Shown here: positions 40,230 through 49,825 of the stretch, in pieces
Layout: every line of letters begins with the position of its first letter
Position numbering within the stretch: the stretch's first letter is position 1
From: Ga0077555 sp964500805
Lineage (GTDB): Bacteria > Pseudomonadota > Alphaproteobacteria > Rhizobiales > Hyphomicrobiaceae
Reading direction: 5' to 3'
Length of the DNA stretch: 64,000 bases
NCBI GenBank assembly: GCA_964500805.1
Contig: CAZCQH010000007.1
Coordinates: 1-64,000 of the forward strand
Notes under the pieces: model-generated
Seen by the model: only the letters and a program-made list of their open reading frames with translations
What the model was told of the DNA's origin: nothing
The model's database searches: none
Translations under genes and position numbers: made by a program

Positions 40230-43200
40230 ATGAAAATTGCGCGGCGCTTCACCGAGGCCGGAAAATCTCCTTACGCATCGATCGCCTTTCGGCGTGCGAC
40301 GTCTGAAATCAAGAATCCGGACGGCTCTATCGTCTTCCGCCTCGAAGGTTTTGATGTGCCGGAACATTGGAGCCAGGTCGCTGCCGACATCCTGGCGCAA
40401 AAGTACTTCCGCAAAGCTGGCGTGCCTCGCCGCCTCAAGAAGATCGAGGAGACACAAGTCCCCTCCTGGCTCTGGCGCTCCGTCGCCGATGACAAGGCCC
40501 TCGCCGAGCTCCCTATGAAGGAGCGCATCGTCGGTGAGAGCGATTGCCGGCAGGTCTTCGATCGCCTGGCGGGAACCTGGACCTAATGTGGCTGGAAGGG
40601 CGGCTATTTCACCACCGAGGATGACGCCCGCGCTTTCTTCGACGATCACCGCTACATGCTCGCCATGCAGATGGCGGCGCCCAACTCCCCGCAGTGGTTC
40701 AACACCGGCCTGCATTGGGCCTATGGCATCGATGGTCCCGGCCAGGGCCACCACTACGTCGATTATCGCACGGGACAGCTGACACGCTCGGAGTCCGCTT
40801 ACGAGCACCCGCAGCCGCACGCCTGCTTCATCCAGTCCGTCGACGATGACCTCGTCAACGAGAACGGCATCATGGACCTCTGGGTCCGCGAGGCGCGCCT
40901 CTTCAAGTACGGCTCGGGAACCGGCTCGAACTTCTCCAAGCTGCGCGCTGAGAACGAGAAGCTTTCCGGCGGCGGCCGCTCGTCAGGTCTGATGAGCTTC
41001 CTCAAGATTGGCGACCGCGCTGCAGGTGCGATCAAGTCCGGCGGCACCACGCGTCGCGCGGCGAAAATGGTCGTCGTCGACGTCGATCATCCTGACATTG
41101 AGTCCTACATCGACTGGAAGGTGAAGGAGGAGCAGAAGGTTGCCGCTCTCGTCACCGGCTCCAAGATCTGCCAGAAGCGCCTGAAGGCCGTCATGTCGGC
41201 TTGCGTCAACTGCGAAGGCGACGGTGACGCTTGCTACGACCCGGCGAAGAATCCAGCCCTTAAGCGCGCCATCAAGGAAGCGCGCCGCGAGCAGGTGCCG
41301 CAGAACTACATTCTGCGCGTCATCCAGTTCGCCAAGCAGGGCTACAAGGAGATCGATTTCGCGACCTACGACACCGACTGGGATAGCGAGGCCTATCTCA
41401 CGGTCTCCGGCCAGAACTCCAACAACTCCGTGCGCGTGACGGACGAGTTCCTCGGCGCCGTCCAGCAGGACAAGGACTGGAACCTCACCGCTAGGCTTTC
41501 CGACAAGGTCGTCAAGACCATCAAGGCCCGCGATCTCTGGGAAAAGATCGGCTATGCCGCCTGGGCTTCCGCCGATCCGGGCATCCAGTTTCACACCACG
41601 ATCAACGATTGGCACACTTGCCCGCAGTCGGGGCCGATCCGCGCATCGAACCCGTGCTCGGAATACATGTTCCTCGACGACACGGCATGCAACCTCGCCT
41701 CGCTGAACCTGATGACATTTAGGAGGGGAGTAGGGACTAGGGAGTTGGGAGCAGGCGGTGCGAACCGCGAACTGCTCCCTGCTACTCCCACTTCGCAACT
41801 CCCTGCTCCTTCTTTTGATGTCGCCGCCTTCGAGCACTGCTGCCGCCTTTGGACCATCGTGCTCGAAATCTCGGTGATGATGGCGCAGTTCCCCTCCCGC
41901 CAAATTGCCGAGCTTTCCTACCGCTACCGCACGCTGGGTCTGGGCTTCGCCAATATCGGCGGTCTGCTGATGGCCTCCGGCATCTCCTATGACAGTGAGG
42001 AAGGCCGCGCCATTTGCGGCGCCATCTCCGCCGTCATGACCGGCGTCGCCTACGCGACCAGCGCCGAGATGGCGGGTGAGCTCGGGCCCTTCCCCGGCTA
42101 CGCGCCGAACGCTGCCGACATGCTGCGCGTCATGCGCAATCACCGCCGTGCGGCTTATGGCCAGAAAGACGGCTACGAACGCCTCGCCATCGCGCCTGTC
42201 CCGCTCGACCATGCCGCCTGCAAGGACAAGCCGCTGATCGAAGGTGCCATGCGCGCCTGGGATCGCGTCATCGAGCTGGGTCAAGCCCATGGCTTCCGCA
42301 ACGCGCAAGCGACCGTGATCGCGCCGACCGGCACCATCGGCCTCGTCATGGACTGCGACACGACGGGCATCGAGCCGGACTTCGCGCTGGTGAAGTTCAA
42401 GAAGCTCGCCGGCGGCGGCTACTTCAAGATCATCAACCGCGCCGTGCCCGATGCGCTGCGCACGCTTGGCTACGGCGAGGCGCAGATCGCCGAGATCGAG
42501 GCCTACGCGGTCGGCCATGGGTCGCTGCGCCAGGCGCCGGGCGTCAATCATTCGACGCTCAAGGCCAAGGGCTTCACCGATCAGGCGCTGGAGAAGCTCG
42601 AAGGCGCGCTGAAGTCGGCTTTCGACATCAAGTTCGCCTTCAACAAGTGGACGCTCGGCGAGGACTTCCTCACCAGGACGCTGAAGATTTCAGCCGAAAA
42701 GCTCAACGAGCCGGGCTTCGATCTCCTCATCGCGCTGGGCTTCTCGAAGAAGGACATCGAAGCCGCCAACGAGCACGTTTGTGGCGCCATGACCTTGGAA
42801 GGCGCGCCGCATCTGAAGAAGGAGCACTTGCCCGTCTTCGACTGCGCCAACCCGTGCGGCCGGAAAGGCCGCCGCTTCCTCTCGGTCGAGAGCCACATCC
42901 GCATGATGGCGGCGTCGCAGCCCTTCATCTCCGGCGCCATCTCGAAAACCATCAACATGCCGAACGACGCGAGCGTCGAGGACTGCAAGGCGTCCTACAT
43001 GCTCTCCTGGAAGCTGGCGCTGAAGGCCAACGCGCTCTATCGCGACGGCTCGAAGCTCTCGCAGCCCTTGAACTCGCAGCTGCTCTCGGACGATGAGGAG
43101 GAGGCCGACGAGATCGCCGAGCAGCTCACCGCCGCCAACCCGGCACAGGCCCGCGCCCTCGTCGCGGCGGAGCGTTTGGTCGAGAATCTCACCACCCGTG

Positions 43201-44141
43201 TCGCCGAGCTGGAGCGGGCCCAGAACGCCGCGCGCCAGCGCGAGAAGCTCCCGGCCCGCCGCAAGAGCTACATTCAGAAAGCGACCGTCGGTGGCCACAA
43301 GGTCTATCTCCACACCGGCGAGTACGAGGACGGGCGCCTCGGTGAAATCTTCATCGACATGCACAAGGAAGGCGCTGCCTTCCGCTCGTTGATGAACAAT
43401 TTCGCGATCGCCATCTCGCTCGGCCTTCAATACGGCGTGCCGCTCGAGGAATACGTGGACGCCTTCACGTTCACCCGCTTCGAGCCTGCGGGTCTCGTCC
43501 AGGGCAACGACGCGATCAAGAACGCGACGTCGATCCTCGACTACATCTTCCGCGAGCTCGCCGTGTCGTACCTCGGCCGCCACGATCTGGCCCATGTCGA
43601 CCCGCGCGAGATCGTCGGCGAGACCGGCCTCGGCTCCTCCGACGAGGAGCTGGAGGACGAGATTCCGCCGGCCATGTCGGCCGCCAAATTCATGTCGAAG
43701 GGCCTGACGCGCGGCATCCAGCCGAACGTTTATGTCGTGCCGGAGGCGCGCATGAATCTGGTGCGTGGCAACACCGCACTTGCCATGCAGGCAATCGAGG
43801 AGACGGCGGCCGCAAGCGGTCCCGAAGCGGCGTTGCAGAAGCTTGAGCAGCTGAGGGCTGAGCTGGCGGCGAAAGCCGGGCCCGCCGCGACGGCAGTTCT
43901 CGCGACCGAGACGACCATGACCACCACTGAGGTCACGGTCGAGCGCTCGGTGATCGGCAAGCCCTCGGCACAAGTGGTCGACGTCAGCCGCACGACGCTC
44001 ACCACGGCCGAGCTGCGCCGCGAGGCCAAGGTGCGCGGCTACGAAGGCGAAAGCTGCGGCGAATGCGGCAACTTCACCCTCGTGCGCAACGGCACCTGCC
44101 TCAAGTGCGACACCTGCGGCGGCACCAGCGGGTGTTCGTGA
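40230..44141 (+). CDS. nrdJ: Vitamin B12-dependent ribonucleotide reductase, interrupted by an in-frame TAA
   Basis: This class II reductase makes deoxyribonucleotides using adenosylcobalamin. The frame starts at ATG 40230 (MKIARRFTEAGKSPY) and runs to 44141, about 1300 codons. Recognisable landmarks are PHACFIQSVDDDL, NPCSEYMFLDDTACNLASLNL with the redox and radical region, APTGTIGLVMDCDTTGIEPD, and a C-terminal zinc/redox tail with CGECGNF and CLKCDTCGG. Two oddities: codon 119 (40584-40586) is TAA, with intact homology on both sides in the same frame, and about 30 extra codons are inserted near 41719-41812. If the stop is real, only translation from a later start such as ATG 40656 would be possible and the N-terminal ATP-cone-like region would be lost. 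Terminator hairpins follow at 44153-44250. Confidence 0.93.
40584..40586 (+). other. In-frame TAA in nrdJ (codon 119)
   Basis: The sequence reads GTWT-stop-CGWKGGYF, where related reductases read GTWTYWGWKGGYF. TAC TGG has become TAA TGT, two substitutions within four bases and no frameshift. It may be a sequencing error, a real nonsense mutation, or recoding. Confidence 0.8.
41719..41812 (+). repeat. In-frame palindromic low-complexity insertion within nrdJ
   Basis: Between MTF and FDVAAFEH, where homologues have only about seven residues, lies a stretch built of GGGAGTAGGG/GGGAGTTGGGAGCAGG-like units. It is followed by a roughly complementary half (CTCCCTGCTACTCCC, CAACTCCCTGCTCC). It forms an imperfect inverted repeat of about 90 bases, translated in frame as roughly 30 Gly/Arg/Pro/Thr-rich residues. 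It resembles a mobile palindromic element tolerated inside a gene, like Rickettsia palindromic elements. Confidence 0.7.
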
Positions 44142-44152
44142 GATTGAGCTGA

Positions 44153-44172
44153 CGCCGCAACGCCTTGCGGCG
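44153..44172 (+). terminator. Hairpin after nrdJ
   Basis: CGCCGCAA (44153-44160) pairs perfectly with TTGCGGCG (44165-44172) around a four-base loop, twelve bases after the nrdJ stop. A second small hairpin (CGGGCA/TGCCCG, 44181-44199) follows. Confidence 0.55.
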
Positions 44173-44212
44173 CTACAACTCGGGCACAATTTCTGCCCGA
44201 ATCACTGTGGAT

Positions 44213-44250
44213 ATCGGGGATGCCCTGACCGGGGCACCCCGATTTGCTTT
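44213..44250 (+). terminator. Rho-independent terminator after nrdJ
   Basis: ATCGGGG plus TGCCC pairs with GGGCA plus CCCCGAT with a one-base bulge (44213-44243), followed by TTTGCTTTAG. The strong stem and T-rich tail make a good intrinsic terminator. Confidence 0.75.
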
Positions 44251-44338
44251 AGATCAATGGTGTTCGGCGTCCGTTACGGCGTCATTTGTTCAGCGTCCAC
44301 GAGTGCATGCGTCGAGTCATCACGAAGTGGAGTCTGTC

Positions 44339-44656
44339 ATGGCGAACAAGCCGAATGAAGGTGCACCGCACGCGGCCTTCGCCGCTGATGCGGCCTTCGA
44401 TCCCGATTGGCGCGTGACCATCGATCCGAGCGAGTACGACGCCGTCGGCACCGTCCGAGATCATCTCGACATTGAGGACGACATTACGGATCTCACCATC
44501 GCGTCCTCGCTGGCGGCCATCGCGGCCAAAGGCGACCCGCGCGCTCGCTGGCTGGCGGCGTTCACGTCGCCGTTGGGCAAATGGCTCGCACAGCGCGGCA
44601 CCGATCTCAATACGGCGCTTAACGTGATGATGGCGAACGCGCCAAAGTCGAGTTGA
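44339..44656 (+). CDS. Uncharacterised protein (105 residues)
   Basis: The ATG at 44339 with GTGGAG upstream begins MANKPNEGAPHAAFAADAAF. The protein is acidic, with DPDWRVTIDPSEYDAVGTVRDHLDIEDDITDLTIASSLAAIAA and a helical C-terminus. There is no signal peptide or membrane segment and I know no family. It lies just after the nrdJ terminator and about 90 bases before the next hypothetical gene in the same direction, so the two may be co-transcribed. Confidence 0.6.
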   Translation: MANKPNEGAPHAAFAADAAFDPDWRVTIDPSEYDAVGTVRDHLDIEDDITDLTIASSLAAIAAKGDPRARWLAAFTSPLGKWLAQRGTDLNTALNVMMANAPKSS

Positions 44657-44748
44657 TCGGCGCGGTGAGCACAGACGCCGCTTATGGCTGCGCGAAGAGC
44701 GCGATTGGTGCGGGCTTCGGTCCAGCGCACGAGCAACGAGTGACCTGA

Positions 44749-45804
44749 ATGACCGGCCTCAAGCCGCCCGTAGATCCGGGAATTTATCTCCTGGCCGACC
44801 ACCTCGACGCAGCCCTTGCCGCTGGCGAGGACCTGCTCGCGGCCGCCCTTGCTGCTCCGGCCGACATCGATCGTGAGGCGCCGGACACCAGCTCCGGCGC
44901 CATCGCTGCCTTCGCCAATGACCTGAAGCGGCTCGAGGCCTCGATCGCCGCCCGCGTGCTGCAAGCCCGCCGCCGTGCCGCTGAGCTGCCCCGCCTCGAT
45001 CCGGTGGTTCGCGGCATCATCAACCTCTTCATGACGAGCACCGAGAGCGCCCTCGATCTAGTCGACCATTTCGCCAAGCTGCGCGATGGCGGCTCCATCG
45101 ATCCCTCGGACCTGATGCCCTACGCGGTGCTCCGCAGCCGCGGCCTGCTGGCCCCCGATGCCGCCGAGCTGCCGCGCTATCAGACCGTCACCATCTCAGA
45201 GAGCTACCAGATCGGCGGCCTGCTCCCGCTCGGCAGCCTCATGGACGTGGTCTCGACGACGCTCGATGCTTTGGACCTCCACTTCGATCTCTACCTGGAC
45301 GTCGCCGCCCGCGCGGCCGCGCTTGAAGCAACCGCGCCTGAGCCCAACAACGCGCTTCTCGAGAGCGAATTGACGCGAGGAGCCGCAGATCAGCACCCGG
45401 AAGTGATCGCAATTCAGCCCTCGTCTTATCCCGACGCTGTGACCCGCCCTGATGTCTTCTCAGCGCGAGAGCTTGACGCAACAGCCATCGAAGCTCGGCC
45501 TGCAGCCCCGGACTTCGGAGCAGGTTTAAGCATGGCCGCGCCAGGGGCGCCCGAAGCGGCAGAACCCTCTGCCAGCGCCGCGCAGTCGCCATTGATCACC
45601 AGGGCGGTGCCGATGCCTCCTGCCCGAGAGGCGTTGATCGCGCGCGCGGTTCCAGTGGCGCCCGCTTTGCCCGGTCCGTCTGCGATGCTAACGGAGGCGG
45701 CGGCCGCAGCCGTTGAGACCGGCGACTTCAAGAAGCAGAAATCTCTCGCGGAAGCACTTGCGTTCCTTGAGAAGCCTCCGGCGTCTCCTTCCCCAGGCGG
45801 ATGA
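44749..45804 (+). CDS. Uncharacterised protein with Ala/Pro-rich C-terminus
   Basis: This 351-residue frame has helical, Leu/Ala-rich text in the first ~200 residues (YLLADHLDAALAAGEDLLAAAL, FANDLKRLEASIAARVLQARRRAAELP, IINLFMTSTESALDLVDHFAKL). A low-complexity tail rich in Ala, Pro and Glu follows. The helical part looks like a coiled or bundled regulatory protein; nothing ties it to a known family. The same-strand gene upstream (44339) may be a partner. No membrane segment is present. Confidence 0.6.
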   Translation: MTGLKPPVDPGIYLLADHLDAALAAGEDLLAAALAAPADIDREAPDTSSGAIAAFANDLKRLEASIAARVLQARRRAAELPRLDPVVRGIINLFMTSTESALDLVDHFAKLRDGGSIDPSDLMPYAVLRSRGLLAPDAAELPRYQTVTISESYQIGGLLPLGSLMDVVSTTLDALDLHFDLYLDVAARAAALEATAPEPNNALLESELTRGAADQHPEVIAIQPSSYPDAVTRPDVFSARELDATAIEARPAAPDFGAGLSMAAPGAPEAAEPSASAAQSPLITRAVPMPPAREALIARAVPVAPALPGPSAMLTEAAAAAVETGDFKKQKSLAEALAFLEKPPASPSPGG

Positions 45805-45948
45805 TGCGGGATCGGACGCTTGAACCACAGTCGGGGTTGCATTACGCGCTGTTAGTCGCCACCTATAGGCACGACGTCATCGGACCGAAGTTGGGGCGCA
45901 GCCCCTCTCGGTCCGTTTTTGATGTCACGAACAGGATGCGCGTTACGA

Positions 45949-47142
45949 ATGGCCGATCGAACAAAGTCGTACTTGGACAACTACCCGCGTCGCCTCTCTC
46001 CGCCTGAAAACGTACTGTCGCGCCGCCGTGTGGTGACGTCGGTCGCAACTGCACCGCTGTTGCTCCCGCTGGTAGTGCCGTCCGCGCTTGGCCAGTCCAC
46101 CGCATCGATCCCGGCACAAAGCCGCGCCGTCTCGAACCTCGAGAGCACCGAGCGCATCGACTTTTTTACGACCGCCGCGCACCTTTCTGCCGACCGCACC
46201 ACGTGGATCCTCCCTATTCACGCGCGTGTCTACCGTCCGGAGCGCAGTTCGGTGCGCAAGGCCGTCATCGCAAAAGCTCTGGAGACGGCCTATGGCGTTG
46301 TCCCTGATCGAGGCGAGCAAACGATATTCGATGAGCGCATCAATCTTCTGCTCGGCGACAACAAAAGCGGGCGGCGGATCGTTGTAACTCTCGGCGGAAA
46401 GGATTATGCGCTGTCAGAGACCGGCGCCGACGGTCACGTTACTGAAGCGCTGAGAATCAAGGATGCTGATCTCGAGCCGATCCAGAAGAACGGTGTCGTT
46501 TCCTACGAAGCAAAGCTCGATCGCCGCGACCCCCGCATTTTCCAAGGCAAGGTGCTTCTGATCCCGCCGGCTGGCCGCTCGGTCATCTCTGACATCGACG
46601 ACACGGTCAAAGTCACCTACGTCACCGACCGTCGCCGCATGATGGAGGCGACGTTCCTGAAGCCGTTCGAGGCAATCCCCGGAACCGCCAGTCTCTTCCA
46701 GACCTGGGCCAGCGAGGGCGCCCGCTTCCACTTCGTCTCATCGAGCCCCTGGCACCTTTATGCGCCGCTCAGCGCATTCCTGGCCGAAGCCGGCTTCCCT
46801 CCGGCAACGCTGACGCTGAAGCAGATCCGCCTCAAGGACAGCTCGATCCAGAACATCTTCGCTGACGCCACCCTCACCAAACCGCCCGAGATCGAGAAGC
46901 TTCTCGCGACTTGGCCCGGGCGAAGATTTGTGCTGGTCGGCGACAGCGGCGAAAAGGACCCGGAGATCTATGCCGAGATTCTGCGGCGGCACCCCGACCA
47001 GGTCGACCGGATTTTCGTTCGTGCGGCCACGCGCGTACGCCCCGACGATGAGCGCATCCAGAAGGCCTTCGAAGGCATAGAACCCGCTCGCTGGCAACTC
47101 TTTGTCGATCCCTCCGAGCTTCCACGCTCGCTCAATCGTTGA
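45949..47142 (+). CDS. App1-family (DUF2183) phosphatidate phosphatase-like protein
   Basis: From the ATG at 45949 the protein has 397 residues with a twin-arginine-like signal (SRRRVVTSVATAPLLLPLV, then ALGQ). The HAD-like App1 domain starts at SVISDIDDTVKVTYVTDRRRMM, with the DxDxT catalytic aspartates. It continues with KPFEAIPGTASLFQ, HFVSSSPWHLY (Ser/Thr motif), LKQIRLKD and FVLVGDSGEKDPEIYAEI (acid pair). These are the four HAD motifs. App1 proteins dephosphorylate phosphatidate in yeast; the bacterial substrate is unknown. Export by Tat would suit a folded metalloenzyme in the periplasm. Confidence 0.88.
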   Translation: MADRTKSYLDNYPRRLSPPENVLSRRRVVTSVATAPLLLPLVVPSALGQSTASIPAQSRAVSNLESTERIDFFTTAAHLSADRTTWILPIHARVYRPERSSVRKAVIAKALETAYGVVPDRGEQTIFDERINLLLGDNKSGRRIVVTLGGKDYALSETGADGHVTEALRIKDADLEPIQKNGVVSYEAKLDRRDPRIFQGKVLLIPPAGRSVISDIDDTVKVTYVTDRRRMMEATFLKPFEAIPGTASLFQTWASEGARFHFVSSSPWHLYAPLSAFLAEAGFPPATLTLKQIRLKDSSIQNIFADATLTKPPEIEKLLATWPGRRFVLVGDSGEKDPEIYAEILRRHPDQVDRIFVRAATRVRPDDERIQKAFEGIEPARWQLFVDPSELPRSLNR

Positions 47143-47318
47143 GCGCGCCGCATAGAGCTCGGTTCCTCCCGGATGTATCTGCGACGCTGGTTAACCGTGT
47201 GCGTAGATTCCCTGGAGAACTTATCCCCACCCTCCAGAGCGGCCTCATACTCCTGGGGTTCTGCCGCAATGCCCGGACGAGCTTCGTGCTCTCCCTGGCG
47301 AGCGGCGGAATGCTCTAT

Positions 47319-47347
47319 CCCCGCAAGGGGCAAAGAGCCGCTCTTTG
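47319..47347. other. Two adjacent short hairpins
   Basis: CCCC-GCAA-GGGG (47319-47330) is followed at once by CAAAGAG-CCG-CTCTTTG (47331-47347). Both are perfect. They lie about 180 bases after the App1 stop. Confidence 0.5.
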
Positions 47348-47470
47348 ACAAGTGAATAACAATACTTGCGCGGGATCTGCCTCCCCGCGCGCGGCAACGT
47401 TTGGACGATGCGGGTTTGGCACGCATCTCCGAGCGCCGGGATGCTGCGTGCGTGGGAACCCCGAGCCCTC

Positions 47471-47521
47471 ATTGCGACAGGACGCCTTTGGCTCGGCCGG
47501 GCCCCGTGCTCCTGTCGCAAT
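47471..47521. repeat. 12-bp perfect inverted repeat with 27-base spacer
   Basis: ATTGCGACAGGA at 47471-47482 is exactly complementary to TCCTGTCGCAAT at 47510-47521. The spacer is GC-rich (GGCTCGGCCGGGCC) and can extend the structure. It ends 21 bases from the LysR stop codon, so it is a candidate terminator for that gene, or a palindromic repeat element. Confidence 0.7.
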
Positions 47522-47542
47522 CGAGGACGGCCCGCGAGCCGC

Positions 47543-48472
47543 CTATGACCGGGCAATCAGCTTGACGACCTTTCGGTCGCAAGATTCTGCAAGACCTAGC
47601 CTCCGCCATCGCATTGCTTCTGAGACCAGCGCACCAACAGCGACCGAATGCTTGCGCCCGCGCACTGTGACCAATGAGATTTCACGCCAGATCTCGGGTT
47701 CAACAAGCGGTCGCACCGCCACCTCAGGATGGACCGCGCACTGCTCCGGCATGAATGCGTATCCCATGCCTGCGGCTGCCATCGCGAGGATCCAGTCGTC
47801 GCGGTCGGAGCGATAAACGGTTCGGTCCTTGACGCCCTGCTCCTTGAAAATGCGGTCCGCCCGCTCGGCGTATTCGCAGTGCACGCGATCGAGATAATCC
47901 TCGCCGTCGAGATCTCGGACCGCAATTGTCCCTTTGGTGGCGAGCTTGTGCGCGGGACTGAGCACGATGACGAACCTTTCCCTGAACAGCGGTACGCGGT
48001 GCAAGCGGTCGTCGTCCTCGGTTTCCGGGTGACAGCAGACAGCAACTTCAAGATCGCCGGAATGCAATCGCTCGCAGAGCTCGGATGCCGTCGAATCGAT
48101 GAGCTGCAACTCGATTCCCGGATGACGCGACCGCAGCGCCCGCACAAGCTCCATCAGGTTCGAGGGCGCGATCGTGCACATCAGGCCGAGTTTCAGTGAC
48201 GCCCGCTTCAGTTTCACAAAGTCCACCGCCTCGCGTTTGGCATCCATCGCGCGGGAATGGATGTCGCGCAGGTGGGGCAGAACCATCCGGCCCAGCTCGG
48301 TAAGGTGCGTGTGCCGGCGTTCGCGGTTGAACAGCGGCCCGCCGAGTTCGTCTTCCAGCATCTTGATCGCGCGCGTAAGCGAAGGTTGCGAGACACTGCA
48401 GCGCTCTGCGGCTCGCGTGAAGTTCAGCTCGTCCGCAACGGCTAGAAAGTAGCGAATCTGATGCATCTCCAT
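47543..48472 (-). CDS. LysR-family transcriptional regulator
   Basis: This 309-residue protein has an N-terminal winged helix (MEMHQIRYFLAVADELNFTRAAERCSVSQPSLTRAIKMLEDELGG...; residues 1-60) and the usual LysR dimerisation helix and periplasmic-binding-protein-like effector domain (about 90-295). The effector is unknown. It is in the same direction as the Rieske/amidohydrolase pair upstream and 225 bases away. LysR genes usually lie divergent from their targets; here it is not, so the regulated genes are uncertain. Confidence 0.92.
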   Translation of the reverse strand: MEMHQIRYFLAVADELNFTRAAERCSVSQPSLTRAIKMLEDELGGPLFNRERRHTHLTELGRMVLPHLRDIHSRAMDAKREAVDFVKLKRASLKLGLMCTIAPSNLMELVRALRSRHPGIELQLIDSTASELCERLHSGDLEVAVCCHPETEDDDRLHRVPLFRERFVIVLSPAHKLATKGTIAVRDLDGEDYLDRVHCEYAERADRIFKEQGVKDRTVYRSDRDDWILAMAAAGMGYAFMPEQCAVHPEVAVRPLVEPEIWREISLVTVRGRKHSVAVGALVSEAMRWRRLGLAESCDRKVVKLIARS

Positions 48473-48697
48473 GGCATCGTCTCCACGCTCGGCAATGGTT
48501 GATCAGCGTGCCCCGAACTGCTTGACGCAGTCGAGGTATCGTTATCATAGCCGGCGGCTATGTGTACCCGCGTGTGCCATCTCGAGACTCGGCGCCAATA
48601 CAACGGTCACGCGAACGCCTCCGACCGGCCAAATGTTAGCCGGCCGGGACCGCTGGTCGCAACGGAACCAGCGCGTACCGCTCCCGCGCGAGCTGAC

Positions 48698-49825
48698 TCA
48701 GGTACGCAAAACCTTCAGCGCGTTCTGCCCCAGCACCTGGCGGCGCACGTCCTTGTCGAGCATCAGCAGCGACTGACCCGGCATGTCGTTGTCCCAGTGC
48801 GGGTAGTCGGTCGAGAACACGAGATGCTCTGGCCCGAGCATGCTGATCAGCTGATTCAGATGCTCCGGGTTCTCCGGCTCGTCCAGCGGCTGCGTTGAGA
48901 ACCGCACGCGCTCCGACACGTACTCGCGCGGCGGCCGCTTCACCCACGGCGTGTCGTAGCGCAGCGACTCCCACGTGCGGTTGATGCGCCACATCAGTGG
49001 CAGCGCCCACGCGAAGCTGTACTCGACGAAGATGAACTTCAGCGTCGGGAACTTCTCGAACACGCCCGAGAAGCAGAGCGACGTGAGGTTCGCCTCGCCG
49101 ATCTGAGCGAGCGACACATACCGCTCCGGATAATTCTCCGGGAAGCCGCCCGCCTGATTGGGCGAGCCGTAGTGCACGCTGTCGGTGCCGGTGACGTGCA
49201 GCAGGATCGGCAGGCCATGATCAACCGCCGCCTCGTAGATCGGCTCGTAGTAGCGGTTGCCCATCAGGATGTTGATCAGCGGCAGATAGACGGCACACAC
49301 CTCCGGCCGCTTGCCGACGCGCTTGATTTCGGCCACTGCCGCGCGTGGGTCTTGCGCGGTCACCGTCATTGCCAGCCGCAGGCGCTTTTCCGTCTTCAGC
49401 GGCCACACGTCGAGGAAGTAGTCGTTATAGGCCGAGATGATCACCGCGCTCTCGTCCGGACCCGCGATCACTGTCCCCATCTGCCCGGCCTGCAGCGACG
49501 TCAGCACGGCAAGCGAGATGTTGTGAGCATCGAGCAGGTCGCGGCGCATGTACTCGGGATCGGAGCCCGCAGGCCCGCCCGACGGCGTTGCCGCGTCGTG
49601 GCGCGCGGCCGAGCCCGACGGATGCTCGAAGCGGAACGTCAACGGCAGGATGTTCGGAACGCGCGCCAGCTTCAATTTGAAGCGCTCGGCCCACGCCTTC
49701 GGCATGAACGGATAGAGCGGCTCGAAGCCACCGGCCACCACCGGATGCACATCGCAATCAATAATGGTGAGGCCCGGGTCACCCTTCGCGCGCATGGCCT
49801 TCGAGGTGGGTGTCTCGATGTTCAT
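48698..49825 (-). CDS. Amidohydrolase family protein (ACMSD-like)
   Basis: The protein has 375 residues from the ATG at 49825 (GGAGGAAG upstream). It begins with IIDCDVHPVV, the metal-binding D-x-H segment of TIM-barrel amidohydrolases related to 2-amino-3-carboxymuconate-6-semialdehyde decarboxylase. Later motifs are YNDYFLDVWPLKTEKRLRLA, HVTGTDS, LTSLCFSGVFEKFPTLKFIF, and HLVFSTDYPHWDNDMPG, the conserved Asp region. Such proteins decarboxylate or hydrolyse aromatic and heterocyclic acids. The ATG overlaps the stop of the Rieske gene by four bases (ATGA), so both are translated together, which suggests an electron-transfer partner for a nearby oxygenase or a joint catabolic step. Confidence 0.9.
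   Translation of the reverse strand: MNIETPTSKAMRAKGDPGLTIIDCDVHPVVAGGFEPLYPFMPKAWAERFKLKLARVPNILPLTFRFEHPSGSAARHDAATPSGGPAGSDPEYMRRDLLDAHNISLAVLTSLQAGQMGTVIAGPDESAVIISAYNDYFLDVWPLKTEKRLRLAMTVTAQDPRAAVAEIKRVGKRPEVCAVYLPLINILMGNRYYEPIYEAAVDHGLPILLHVTGTDSVHYGSPNQAGGFPENYPERYVSLAQIGEANLTSLCFSGVFEKFPTLKFIFVEYSFAWALPLMWRINRTWESLRYDTPWVKRPPREYVSERVRFSTQPLDEPENPEHLNQLISMLGPEHLVFSTDYPHWDNDMPGQSLLMLDKDVRRQVLGQNALKVLRT

Larger units (their letters stand above)
47143..47542. other. 400-base gene-free region rich in hairpins
   Basis: This lies between the convergent App1 and LysR genes. It contains two neighbouring short hairpins (47319-47347) and a long perfect inverted repeat (47471-47521). No ORF is convincing. 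The structures may be terminators for both genes or an unrecognised RNA. Confidence 0.55.

Noticed and set aside
40983..44189. Two long minus-strand open frames (40983-42551 and 42690-44189)
   Set aside because: They are antisense shadows of nrdJ caused by high GC in its third codon positions.
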